Assembly: GCF_902491285.1 (NCBI RefSeq)
Contig: NZ_CABUHK010000002.1
Coordinates: forward strand, 1-64,000
From: an uncultured Bacteroides sp.
GTDB taxonomy: Bacteria; Bacteroidota; Bacteroidia; Bacteroidales; Bacteroidaceae
DNA: 64,000 nucleotides
Direction of reading: 5' to 3'
In this document: positions 18,901 through 26,540 of the stretch, in pieces
How positions within the stretch are numbered: the stretch's first letter is position 1
Layout of the letters: every line of letters begins with the position of its first letter
The notes under the pieces: model-generated
Database searches by the model: none
Told to the model about the DNA's origin: nothing
The model's input: the letters and a program-made list of their open reading frames with translations, nothing else
Program-made: the position numbers and the translations under genes

Positions 18901-20065
18901 ATCTCCGAATGGAAAGGTGATTTTTAAGATGAACCGTATCGAGATAGATGGATATTCATTTTGCAGTATAATCATATCGGATACAGGTAAAGGAATACCG
19001 GAAGAGTTACGGGGGAGGATTTTTGAATCATTTATTACCGGAGAAAATACACCTTTGTTTTCTAATAAGGTAGGTATAGGCTTGCGTATTGTTAAAAATA
19101 CGATGGATCTTCATCATGGCACGGTGAATTTGGACAGTACTCTCGGAAAGGGTAGCACTTTCACATTATTGATTCCTGAGGGAAATGCACATTTTGCAGA
19201 GGACCGGTATGAGATTGTTGGTGCTCCGGAGATGGAGGAATATGCTCTTCCGTTACCGGTAATGCAGGCGGAAGGGCAGGAAGACAAGCCTTCGAATAAA
19301 AAAACATCTCTTCTTGTTATTGAGGACAATGAGGAAATCCGGCATTATGTCTGTTCTTTATTCTGTAAAGATTATGCCGTATATGAGGCGGCAAACGGTG
19401 AAGAGGGGGTTGATGTGGCAATGAGTAAAATTCCGGATTTGATTATTTCTGATATAATGATGCCTGTAAAAGATGGGTTTACCTGTTGCCGGGAATTGCG
19501 TGAGCAGCCTCGGACAGCACATATCCCTATTTTGATGCTGACGGCAAAGGCTGAGGATGCGGATGTGTTGCAGGCTTCAAAAATAGGTGTGGATGATTAT
19601 ATGATGAAACCCTTCAATCCGGAGGTATTGAAGGCAAAAGTCCGGAACCTGATACTCCAGCGGGAACGCCTGAAGAGGATATATACAAAGACGTTGATGT
19701 TGAAGCAGCAGGAAAGTGAACCGGAAGCGGATGGGAATAATGCTCCGGATGATTTTATACAGCAAATTATTCATGTCATAGAAGCTAATCTGGCGAATGA
19801 GAACTTTAATGTAAAAATGTTGGCGGAGCAATTGAATATGAGTCAGCCTACTCTTTATAGAAAAATAAAGCAACGTAGCGAACTGGCTGCTATTGATATG
19901 ATTCGGAGTGTACGGATGAGCAAGGCTGCCTCCCTTATTATGGAGAACAGGTATTCCATTCAGGAAATAGCCGAAATGGTAGGATATAGTGATACACGTA
20001 CGCTCCGAAAGCATTTTACCGAGCAATTCGGAGTGTCTCCATCCAAGTATATGGAAAAGGATTGA
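15992..20065 (+). CDS. Hybrid two-component system regulator of PUL 1
   Basis: A 1357-residue single-protein sensor and transcription factor. After a signal peptide come two periplasmic beta-propellers (Reg_prop repeats such as GFIWFGTRNGLSRYDG), then a Y_Y_Y domain (about 690-765) and one membrane helix (about 783-803). The kinase has phospho-acceptor H848 in TNAAHELRTPLT and an ATPase domain with DTGKGIP and GIGLRIV. A receiver domain (about 1105-1220) has D1154 in DLIISDIMMP. An AraC-type DNA-binding domain ends the protein. Family members sense an oligosaccharide and activate the adjacent susC operon, which is divergent here. Confidence 0.96.
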   Translation: MNLKILSLVIIGVCILLPDVCYAFLSKDVHLLNMQNGLADNTVSAVYKDKEGFIWFGTRNGLSRYDGRRITNFERSRSYPSISNLKEVFDGVLAFVDNGVFSAFDLKKERFLSVVSSSGQGIPSRGMLQRNDSLVWVISGSELHLMKRCASKEGELRLRVQEKYTGWNNQDNLLVAITYSSDKKSICLIDEKGRIILLDATNLNSFRVIDLGRTGSLSVNSVLYDDGRIWISTIAHGVIYYNERTGKIKQLTYHVAPVSDRLSHTDVFGVIRLNENKYLAVTWNGYTVMTIDKNNQDEILTEVYSNTSSLMYRNLETRMIAAYYDSHGILWIGTDGGGVIWSDLRMQFYNCFYQDRHNEICSIVADDDHYLWLATYHKGIMRSRTAFGTSEKTDFFQVGDQDVKKQQTVLCSLKDEKGNLWFGNSDGSLTCYYKKERSFKILRLITEDGDLNKSSVWALFLDSKGRFWIGTHKGLWLFDRETNRGKKIHFKVSGLQNLSPLYIRAMAETDDHTLWLGTANYGICKVINEKELQTGYEKKYGMAENSVRSLLASSDGNLYVGYMAGLAVFSPGQDAITHVYTTRDGLCSNFIGCMTEDADGQIWLGSNSGISRYSRHQHLFYNYYIAGSNRSVLHWEDVLFWGNNKNLTYFNPDDIKAFTTSESVVITGLEVNNKPVEIGREVNGQTILSQSIFYTPFVRLNHANRDFALTFNNLSYSESQQKYSYRLRPYQPGWLVANGGEKVSYANLPAGEYVFEVKNIYPDERDSKITSLRVEILPHWSETFFFRFCMMVLGGIIVYMVMQRIKLRQKRLEHELRLEHEIFAATVERDKEKQIRMERENFFTNAAHELRTPLTLILSPLQELLGTVRPSDTVYTKLAAMYRNGTSLQTLVDHLLYVQKIEAGMIKLRISKVDIVVLAKQITDPFHELAETEGINFTVESLNEPLLLWIDVEKISSAIRNLLSNAFKYTSPNGKVIFKMNRIEIDGYSFCSIIISDTGKGIPEELRGRIFESFITGENTPLFSNKVGIGLRIVKNTMDLHHGTVNLDSTLGKGSTFTLLIPEGNAHFAEDRYEIVGAPEMEEYALPLPVMQAEGQEDKPSNKKTSLLVIEDNEEIRHYVCSLFCKDYAVYEAANGEEGVDVAMSKIPDLIISDIMMPVKDGFTCCRELREQPRTAHIPILMLTAKAEDADVLQASKIGVDDYMMKPFNPEVLKAKVRNLILQRERLKRIYTKTLMLKQQESEPEADGNNAPDDFIQQIIHVIEANLANENFNVKMLAEQLNMSQPTLYRKIKQRSELAAIDMIRSVRMSKAASLIMENRYSIQEIAEMVGYSDTRTLRKHFTEQFGVSPSKYMEKD

Positions 20066-20091
20066 ATCTGCTTCTTATCCGAAGCAGATTC
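20064..20091. terminator. Hairpin joining the 3' ends of the regulator and pfkA
   Basis: Perfect 11-bp arms GAATCTGCTTC (20064-20074) and GAAGCAGATTC (20081-20091) with a 6-nt loop. The regulator stop codon touches the left arm, and the pfkA stop lies in the loop, so the last pfkA codons form the other arm. There is no long T-tract. A compact terminator for both convergent genes is the likeliest role. Confidence 0.6.
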
Positions 20092-21085
20092 CCATCCGTT
20101 TGCCTTGTACAATCAGGTCATGGTTCTCATTGACAAGTTTTAATTTACCAGCCACTTCATTCAGAGGGATGGAGCCAATTTCCGCACCTTGCAGAGAGAC
20201 CATTCGTCCGAATTGTCCGGAAGCAATCAGTTCTGTGGCATGTCCACCCATACGAGTGGCCAGATTACGGTCGTAGGGAGTAGGAGAGCCGCCACGCTGG
20301 ATATATCCCAGTACAGTTTCACGGGTCTCGAATCCGGTTTCATATTCTATTTCTTGGGCTATATATTCGGCGGCTTTTTTGCCGTCCATGGTTTTGATGC
20401 CTTCTGCGACAACAACAATGGAATAGGGCTTCCCTTTTTTCAAGCGTTCAATGATGGTATTGCCTATATTATGAATATCATAAGACAGTTCCGGAATAAG
20501 AATCACGTCACCGCCTCCCGCCATTCCGGAATAAAGTGCAATCCAGCCAGCTTTATGTCCCATCACTTCAATAACCATGACACGTTGGTGTGAACTGGCT
20601 GTAGAATGCAGCCGGTCAATGGCATCGGTAGCAATGGTCACGGCAGAATCGAATCCGAATGAAACGTCTGTTCCCCAAACATCGTTATCTATTGTTTTAG
20701 GTACAGAAACAACGTTCACACCTGCTTGGGCCAGTTTGGCTGCGGTCTTTTGGGTTCCGTTTCCGCCGATACATACGATACAGTCCAGACCTAGATCATG
20801 GATATTCTTTAACATCAAAGCCGGTTTGTCCTCCGAGGCTGCCGACAGGCGTTTCTTGAATGGCTTTTCTCTGGAAGTGCCTAGTATTGTCCCTCCCAGA
20901 TTTAACAAGCCCGATAATGATTTTTCTGTCAATGGTTCTACGTCATTGTCCAGCAATCCCCGGAATCCGCTATGAATTCCATAAACTTCCATACCGTAAT
21001 GATTTATCGCTGTTTTGCAAACTCCTCTAATTGTGGCGTTTATTCCTGGACAGTCTCCTCCTGATGTCAATATTCCTATCTTCAT
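20075..21085 (-). CDS. pfkA: 6-phosphofructokinase
   Basis: Phosphorylates fructose 6-phosphate in glycolysis; 336 aa, cytosolic. The N-terminus MKIGILTSGGDCPG and the catalytic PKTIDND (D133) are clear. Phosphoryl-donor positions are mixed: GGNGT has glycine (G110, equivalent to E. coli G104, the ATP type), while K130 sits where E. coli has G124, a lysine usual in PPi-dependent enzymes. N109 replaces the usual Asp. This pattern occurs in the mixed subgroup of ATP enzymes, so ATP is the likelier donor. It is convergent with the PUL regulator and divergent from the GH3-family gene. Confidence 0.92.
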   Translation of the reverse strand: MKIGILTSGGDCPGINATIRGVCKTAINHYGMEVYGIHSGFRGLLDNDVEPLTEKSLSGLLNLGGTILGTSREKPFKKRLSAASEDKPALMLKNIHDLGLDCIVCIGGNGTQKTAAKLAQAGVNVVSVPKTIDNDVWGTDVSFGFDSAVTIATDAIDRLHSTASSHQRVMVIEVMGHKAGWIALYSGMAGGGDVILIPELSYDIHNIGNTIIERLKKGKPYSIVVVAEGIKTMDGKKAAEYIAQEIEYETGFETRETVLGYIQRGGSPTPYDRNLATRMGGHATELIASGQFGRMVSLQGAEIGSIPLNEVAGKLKLVNENHDLIVQGKRMGICFG

Positions 21086-21194
21086 AGCCTTTGATGTTAA
21101 GTTGTAAGCGACCGTAAAGATAACAAAAAATAAAAGTAATGTAGAAAACTATAAAAAAAATAATGTTATCAGCCATTATAATATAGAAATAAGC

Positions 21195-21202
21195 TATTTT
21201 TG
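21195..21202 (+). promoter_or_regulatory. -7 element of the GH3-family operon
   Basis: TATTTTTG matches TAnnTTTG exactly, followed by C as in many Bacteroides promoters. It would start transcription near 21209 and so supports translation from the ATG at 21233, not from the in-frame TTG at 21200 that overlaps this element. The -33 element is not clear. Confidence 0.5.
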
Positions 21203-21232
21203 CAAGATATAACGAATCGTATACTAAGACAA

Positions 21233-22738
21233 ATGAATTCTACCAGATTAATTAGTACGCTATTCAAGCCCAGACAAAAAGCGACAGCCTTGTATGCAAC
21301 TCAGGCTGAGGCGCTCCAACATAAAGTGTTTTGCCGGCTGATGAAGGATGCGGCCCATACGGAGTGGGGATTGAAATATGGCTATAAAGACATAAAGAGA
21401 TATCAAGACTTTCAACGTGTACCTATACAGACTTACGAAGAAATCAAGCCATACGTGGAACGGATGCGTCATGGAGAGAAAGATGTCCTGTGGCGTGGAG
21501 AAGTGCAGTGGTTTGCCAAATCTTCAGGAACAACTAATGACAAAAGTAAGTTTATTCCTGTCAGCAGGGAGGGACTTCATGATATTCATTATGCGGGTGG
21601 TATGGATGCAGTGGCGCTGTATCTCCAACAAAATCCTGAGAGTCGTTTTTTCTCTGGAAAAGGTCTGATTCTTGGAGGAAGCCATGCACCAAACTATAAT
21701 GTGAAACGAAGTCTTGTAGGAGACCTTTCTGCCATATTGATTGAAAATGTGAATCCGTTGGTCAATCTGATTCGGGTGCCCGATAAAAAGATTGCGTTGC
21801 TGAGTGATTTCGAGGAAAAAGTAGAAAGGATTACTCGTGCCACAATGAATCAGAATGTGACCAATCTTTCAGGAGTGCCGTCATGGATGATGGCTGTACT
21901 GAAACATATTCTGGAAGTGAAGGGAACGGATAATTTGGCGGAAGTATGGCCTGATTTGGAAGTTTTTTTTCATGGAGGGGTTGCTTTTACTCCTTATCGC
22001 GAACAATATAAACAGCTTATTCGTAGCGACAAGATGCATTATATGGAAACATACAATGCCAGTGAAGGTTTTTTCGGATTACAAAATGATTTCAGTGATC
22101 CTTCCATGTTACTGATGATTGACTATGGGGTATTTTATGAATTTATTCCGATGGAAGATGTCGGTACTGAAAATCCTCATATTGTTCCGTTAACAGATGT
22201 GGAGTTGAATAAAAATTATGCGATGGTCATCAGTACTTCCTGCGGATTGTGGCGTTATATGATTGGTGATACCGTGAAGTTCACCAACAAACACCCCTAT
22301 AAATTTGTTATAACAGGGCGTACCAAGCACTTTATTAATGCATTTGGTGAGGAGTTGATGGTGGATAATGCGGAACAAGGGTTGGCAAAAGCCTGCGAGG
22401 CGACCGGTGCACAGATTATTGATTATTCTGCTGCTCCTGTTTTCATGGATGCACATGCCAAGTGCCGTCATCAGTGGCTGATAGAATTTGCCGTTATGCC
22501 GGATTCTTTAGAGAATTTTAGTCGGGTTCTTGACACTTCTTTACAACAAATTAACTCCGATTACGAAGCTAAACGCCATAAAAACATTACCTTGCAGCCG
22601 TTGGAAATAATCGTGGCGAGACCTAATCTGTTCCACGATTGGCTGAAAGAAAAAGGCAAATTAGGCGGACAGCACAAAGTGCCGAGATTGAGCAATACGC
22701 GTGATTATATAGAAGAAATGCTAAGCTTGAACCAATAA
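21233..22738 (+). CDS. GH3-family acyl-acid amido synthetase-like protein
   Basis: A 501-residue member of the GH3 auxin-responsive-promoter family, which in plants adenylates carboxylic acids and joins them to amino acids. Visible family features are the nucleotide-binding AKSSGTTNDKSKFIPVS segment, YNASEGFFGLQ, and the TGRTKHFINAFGEELMVDNAEQGL C-terminal block. Bacterial substrates are unknown. The ATG at 21233 is preferred because the upstream TTG lies within the promoter. It is followed after 4 nt by a lipoprotein gene and then a DUF3108 gene, forming a three-gene operon. Confidence 0.85.
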   Translation: MNSTRLISTLFKPRQKATALYATQAEALQHKVFCRLMKDAAHTEWGLKYGYKDIKRYQDFQRVPIQTYEEIKPYVERMRHGEKDVLWRGEVQWFAKSSGTTNDKSKFIPVSREGLHDIHYAGGMDAVALYLQQNPESRFFSGKGLILGGSHAPNYNVKRSLVGDLSAILIENVNPLVNLIRVPDKKIALLSDFEEKVERITRATMNQNVTNLSGVPSWMMAVLKHILEVKGTDNLAEVWPDLEVFFHGGVAFTPYREQYKQLIRSDKMHYMETYNASEGFFGLQNDFSDPSMLLMIDYGVFYEFIPMEDVGTENPHIVPLTDVELNKNYAMVISTSCGLWRYMIGDTVKFTNKHPYKFVITGRTKHFINAFGEELMVDNAEQGLAKACEATGAQIIDYSAAPVFMDAHAKCRHQWLIEFAVMPDSLENFSRVLDTSLQQINSDYEAKRHKNITLQPLEIIVARPNLFHDWLKEKGKLGGQHKVPRLSNTRDYIEEMLSLNQ

Positions 22739-22742
22739 GAAC

Positions 22743-24665
22743 ATGAATTGGAAAAAACATAAATTACCTGCTTTGTTGATGCTGATGATCGTGGTGTATT
22801 CCTGCGCAAGCATGGGAACACCGGATGGAGGTCCGTATGATGAGGAGCCGCCCAAGTTTATCAGAAGCTCTCCCAAGCCGTATGCAACAAACAATAAGAA
22901 TAAGAAGATTGCCATTGAATTTGATGAGTTCATCAAATTAGAGAAAACATCGGAGAAGGTGGTAGTGTCTCCTCCTCAATTGGAACAACCTGATATTAAG
23001 GCAAGCGGCAGAAGAGTATTGGTTAACCTCATGGACTCATTGAAGCCCAATACCACTTATACCATTGATTTTTCGGATGCCATTGTGGATAACAATGAGG
23101 GTAATCCGCTAGGTAATTATGCTTTTTCTTTTTCTACGGGAGAAGCCATTGATACACTGGAAGTTTCCGGAAATGTATTGGCTGCTGCTGATTTGGAACC
23201 TGTCAAAGGTATGATGGTGGGATTGCATGCAGATCTGAGCGATAGCGCTTTTGTCAAGAAACCGTTTGACCGTGTATCCCGTACTGATAGCCGAGGGCGT
23301 TTTACCATCCGCGGTATCGCACCTGGTAAATATCATATCTTTGGTTTGATGGATGGTAACCAGAATTATTTGTATGACTCCAAGACCGAGATGATTGCTT
23401 TTTGTGATTCTATTATTATTCCTTCCATGGAGGCTGCTGTGCGTCAGGATACGTTGTGGAAGGATACAGCGACTATCGATACGATTAAAACAGTGGGGTA
23501 TACCCGTTTTCTGCCGGATAATATTGTTCTAAGAGCATTTAAGGGAATAAATAACCGCCAGTATCTGTCCAAGAGCGAGCGTGATAAAGAGAATCATTTT
23601 ATATTATCTTTCAGTGCGCCGGCCGATACGTTGCCTGTTTTGAAAGGATTGAACTTTGATGAGAAGGATGCGTTTATTATAGAAACGACTCCACGAAACG
23701 ACTCAATTTGTTATTGGATCAAGGATTCGTTGGTTTATCAGATGGATACGCTGGAGGTTCAGTTGGATTATTTATATACGGATACACTAAACCGGTTGGT
23801 TCCCAAAACCGATACCATTTATCTGGCTAATAAACTGACAAGAGAGCAACGGGAAAAATTGCAGAAAAAAGCGAATGAGGAAAAGGAGAAGGAACGTAAA
23901 AAAAGGGAGAAAAAAGGAGATACCATCAGGGTGGAACCAACTAAATTCCTGACTATGAACGTCGATGCTCCGTCAGCATTCGATATATACAGGAATATCT
24001 ATCTATCTTTTGAAGAACCTGTGGCAAGCATAGACACGGCGGCCATTCATATGGAAGTAAAGGTGGATAGTGTGTGGCAACCGGCTCCTTTCTTCTTTAT
24101 GGCAGACTCGTTGATGCCACGTCAATATCAGATATTGGCAGATTGGCAACCGGAGCAGGAATATCAGTTGACTATTGATTCTTTGGCGTTTATTGGTATT
24201 TATGGGCTGCATACGGACAAAGTCCAGCAAACGGTGAAAGTGAAAAAAATGGACGAGTACGGAACTATCTTGTTGAATATAAAAGGAACTGCTCCCCATG
24301 CTGTTGCCGAGTTGTTGGATGCGAATGGAAATGTATTGCGCCAACAACCGGTAACGGAGGAAGGAACGGCGGACTTCTATTTCTTGAATCCGAGTACGAA
24401 ATATTATATACGTTTGTTTAACGACCATAATAATAACGGAGTTTGGGATACGGGAGATTATGATAAGAAGATTCAGCCTGAAGAGGTTTTCTATTTCCCG
24501 AAAGTTTGGGAAATGAAAGCTAACTTTGAATTTGAAGAGAATTGGGATGTGAATGCTATTCCTATAGACAAGCAAAAGCTGGATGAAATAAAGAAACAAA
24601 AACCGGAAGAGACCAAAAAGGTGCAAGATAGAAATAAAGAAAGAGCTAGAAAACTAGGCCGATGA
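22743..24665 (+). CDS. Ig-like-domain envelope lipoprotein
   Basis: A 640-residue predicted lipoprotein; the lipobox ends at C21 (VVYSC). An N-terminal Big_5-type Ig-like domain covers about 35-135 (FIRSSPKPYATN through NTTYTIDFSDAIVDN and YAFSFSTG). A carboxypeptidase-regulatory-like segment follows at about 150-210 (DSRGRFTIRGIAPGKYHIFGL). A highly charged Lys/Glu helix lies near 370-400, and the C-terminus is Lys-rich. Function is unknown. Its last 4 nt overlap the next gene as ATGA, so the two are translated together. Confidence 0.85.
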   Translation: MNWKKHKLPALLMLMIVVYSCASMGTPDGGPYDEEPPKFIRSSPKPYATNNKNKKIAIEFDEFIKLEKTSEKVVVSPPQLEQPDIKASGRRVLVNLMDSLKPNTTYTIDFSDAIVDNNEGNPLGNYAFSFSTGEAIDTLEVSGNVLAAADLEPVKGMMVGLHADLSDSAFVKKPFDRVSRTDSRGRFTIRGIAPGKYHIFGLMDGNQNYLYDSKTEMIAFCDSIIIPSMEAAVRQDTLWKDTATIDTIKTVGYTRFLPDNIVLRAFKGINNRQYLSKSERDKENHFILSFSAPADTLPVLKGLNFDEKDAFIIETTPRNDSICYWIKDSLVYQMDTLEVQLDYLYTDTLNRLVPKTDTIYLANKLTREQREKLQKKANEEKEKERKKREKKGDTIRVEPTKFLTMNVDAPSAFDIYRNIYLSFEEPVASIDTAAIHMEVKVDSVWQPAPFFFMADSLMPRQYQILADWQPEQEYQLTIDSLAFIGIYGLHTDKVQQTVKVKKMDEYGTILLNIKGTAPHAVAELLDANGNVLRQQPVTEEGTADFYFLNPSTKYYIRLFNDHNNNGVWDTGDYDKKIQPEEVFYFPKVWEMKANFEFEENWDVNAIPIDKQKLDEIKKQKPEETKKVQDRNKERARKLGR

Positions 24666-25471
24666 AAAAAACTATTCTCATATTATTGTGCGGCTGGTTT
24701 GCCATTATGGCAACCAGGGCGCAATGTGCGGCACAAAACGAAGCTATCCAGGCAGGTGAAGAATTAGTGTACGATTTAAAGTTTAACTGGAAATTCATTT
24801 GGGTTGCTGCCGGACAGGCAAAAATGGACATGCAGGCTATTACTTATCAGGGGAAACCTTGTTTTCGTAGTAACTTGATTTCTGTCAGTAACAGACAAGT
24901 TGATTTCTTTTTTAAGATGCGTGATACATTGACTTGTATTACCAGCAGTCGTCTGGAACCTGTTTATTTTCGTAAAGGAGCCGAAGAGGGCGACCGCTAT
25001 ACGGTGGACGAAGTATGGTTCAGTTATAAAAACGGGAAATGTATTGCCGATCAGCGTCGTATGAGGAGGGAACGGGATACGGTGAAATCGAAAGACCAAA
25101 GTGATGAGTGTATTTTTGATATGCTGAGCATATTGATGAGGGCACGTTCATTTGATGTAAGTGACTATAAAGTCGGCGATAAAATATTGTTTGATATGGC
25201 TACAGGTACTAAAGTAGAGCAGCAAACATTGATTTATCGTGGCCGGAAGAATTTTAAGGCGGAGAATGGTGTGAAATACCGTTGTTTGGTCTTTTCCTTG
25301 GTAGAGTATAAAAAAGGAAAAGAAAAAGAGGTAATAACCTTTTATGTAACTGATGATAAAAACCATTTGCCGGTGCGTTTGGATTTATATTTGAATTTTG
25401 GTTCGGCAAAAGCATTTCTGAGAGAGATAAAGGGGAACCGTCATCCTCTAACTTCCATTATAGAAAAGTAG
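24662..25471 (+). CDS. DUF3108-family secreted protein
   Basis: A 269-residue protein with signal peptide about 1-20. The body GEELVYDLKFNWKFIWVAAGQAKM and later YRGRKNFKAENGVKYRCLVF fit the DUF3108 beta-barrel-like family, periplasmic or outer-membrane associated in Bacteroidetes. No enzymatic residues can be assigned. It overlaps the preceding lipoprotein gene by 4 nt and is the last gene of its operon; a GC-rich hairpin follows. Confidence 0.8.
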   Translation: MKKTILILLCGWFAIMATRAQCAAQNEAIQAGEELVYDLKFNWKFIWVAAGQAKMDMQAITYQGKPCFRSNLISVSNRQVDFFFKMRDTLTCITSSRLEPVYFRKGAEEGDRYTVDEVWFSYKNGKCIADQRRMRRERDTVKSKDQSDECIFDMLSILMRARSFDVSDYKVGDKILFDMATGTKVEQQTLIYRGRKNFKAENGVKYRCLVFSLVEYKKGKEKEVITFYVTDDKNHLPVRLDLYLNFGSAKAFLREIKGNRHPLTSIIEK

Positions 25472-25493
25472 CGGTTTGTCTTGATATAGTAAT

Positions 25494-25527
25494 ACCGCCG
25501 GGCCTTGGCAGATGCCGGGTCGGCGGT
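25494..25527 (+). terminator. Putative terminator after the DUF3108 gene
   Basis: ACCGCCG (25494-25500) and CGGCGGT (25521-25527) form a GC-rich 7-bp stem with a 20-nt loop, followed by a TTGTGTTGTTG tract. It sits between convergent genes. The loose T-tract keeps confidence moderate. Confidence 0.45.
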
Positions 25528-25559
25528 TGTGTTGTTGTATATTCATTATGAATGGTATG

Positions 25560-26381
25560 TTATTCATCGAACAGTTTGGCCTGTCTGGAAATAAGTTTCA
25601 AGGTCTTTCCTTCATTTAATGCAGTAAGAATAGTTTCACCCCCTTTGTTCACTTTGCATAAAGAGATTTTCGGTCCCATGATTTCGGTAATCCGTATTTC
25701 ACCGATTTTGGTTTCTATATTATGTCCTTCCAGTATGCCATCTTCCACTACATCAAAGCGTAATCCTTCTTTGATAGGATCATCATATCCCAGGTTGATA
25801 TAAATGGTTTTTGCCTTGTCTCTTTTGGTAGATACCACTTTCAGTATTGAACCGTATACTTTGAAGTGATTTTCTACAAAAAGTCCCATTTCGTATGGCA
25901 CATTGATTAATGAATTCTCTAAAGCGCTATATTGGGTGGCATCTTTACCGGATGCTGAGCCTGTCTCTTCATAATTGCGTGTGCTGATAGTTACTCCGTC
26001 ACTGGTCCGTATTAAATCAAGGCGCAGGGTGAATTTCTCTTTATAACTGTTCTCACGGCTGTGGTAACGTCTGTGAGAGCTTCCGTCATCGGTTGCTTCC
26101 CTTTGTATCAGGTTTCCTTTTAACAGGTACTCTGCTCTGAAGCGGCGTGCATCTTCCAGCGGGCTCAGACTGAGATCACTTCCAGCCGAAACGGCGTCCA
26201 CTACATTGATGCGGTTGGTGTTGCGGATACCATCGATAAATGCGAGACGAATCAGGTTGATCGCCCTGTTGGGTATTTTGATCTCACTATTGAAGTCATC
26301 TACATAAATCGTATATTTTTGTCCGGATGCTTCTAAGGATATGACTGTCAAAATTATTAATAATAGGATATTACGTTTCAT
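25560..26381 (-). CDS. CsgG-like secreted protein
   Basis: A 273-residue protein with a clear signal peptide (MKRNILLLIILTVISLEASG). The pattern YTIYVDDFNSE, ARRFRAEYLLKGNLI and YEETGSASG resembles the CsgG/LpoB-like alpha/beta fold seen in secreted Bacteroides proteins. The C-terminal part (YINLGYDDPIKEGLRFDVV) looks like a small beta domain. Start at ATG 26381 is preferred over an upstream in-frame ATG at 26432 because it gives a proper signal peptide. Function is unknown. It diverges from the histidine-kinase gene. Confidence 0.65.
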   Translation of the reverse strand: MKRNILLLIILTVISLEASGQKYTIYVDDFNSEIKIPNRAINLIRLAFIDGIRNTNRINVVDAVSAGSDLSLSPLEDARRFRAEYLLKGNLIQREATDDGSSHRRYHSRENSYKEKFTLRLDLIRTSDGVTISTRNYEETGSASGKDATQYSALENSLINVPYEMGLFVENHFKVYGSILKVVSTKRDKAKTIYINLGYDDPIKEGLRFDVVEDGILEGHNIETKIGEIRITEIMGPKISLCKVNKGGETILTALNEGKTLKLISRQAKLFDE

Positions 26382-26431
26382 GGTTATACGAATTTGTAAG
26401 GTTTGTAATGTAGTTCTTTTACGAAAATACA

Positions 26432-26460
26432 CAGTTCGCTGTTTATTTGCAAGTGAACTG
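26432..26460. repeat. Inverted repeat in a divergent promoter region
   Basis: CAGTTC (26432-26437) and GAACTG (26455-26460) are perfect 6-bp arms, with a partly paired interior. They lie between the divergent CsgG-like and histidine-kinase genes. A regulator binding site is possible but unproven; the rest of 26382-26540 shows nothing further. Confidence 0.25.
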
Positions 26461-26540
26461 CGTTAAAATAGATTTCGGGCATTGATTATTTATTGCCGGT
26501 GTTTATTTTTTCATGTTTAAGTATTTGGTATTGACAGATA

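Noticed and set aside
21200..21232. TTG start for the GH3-family ligase
   Set aside because: The TTG is part of the TATTTTTG promoter element; the ATG at 21233 is downstream of the expected transcript start.
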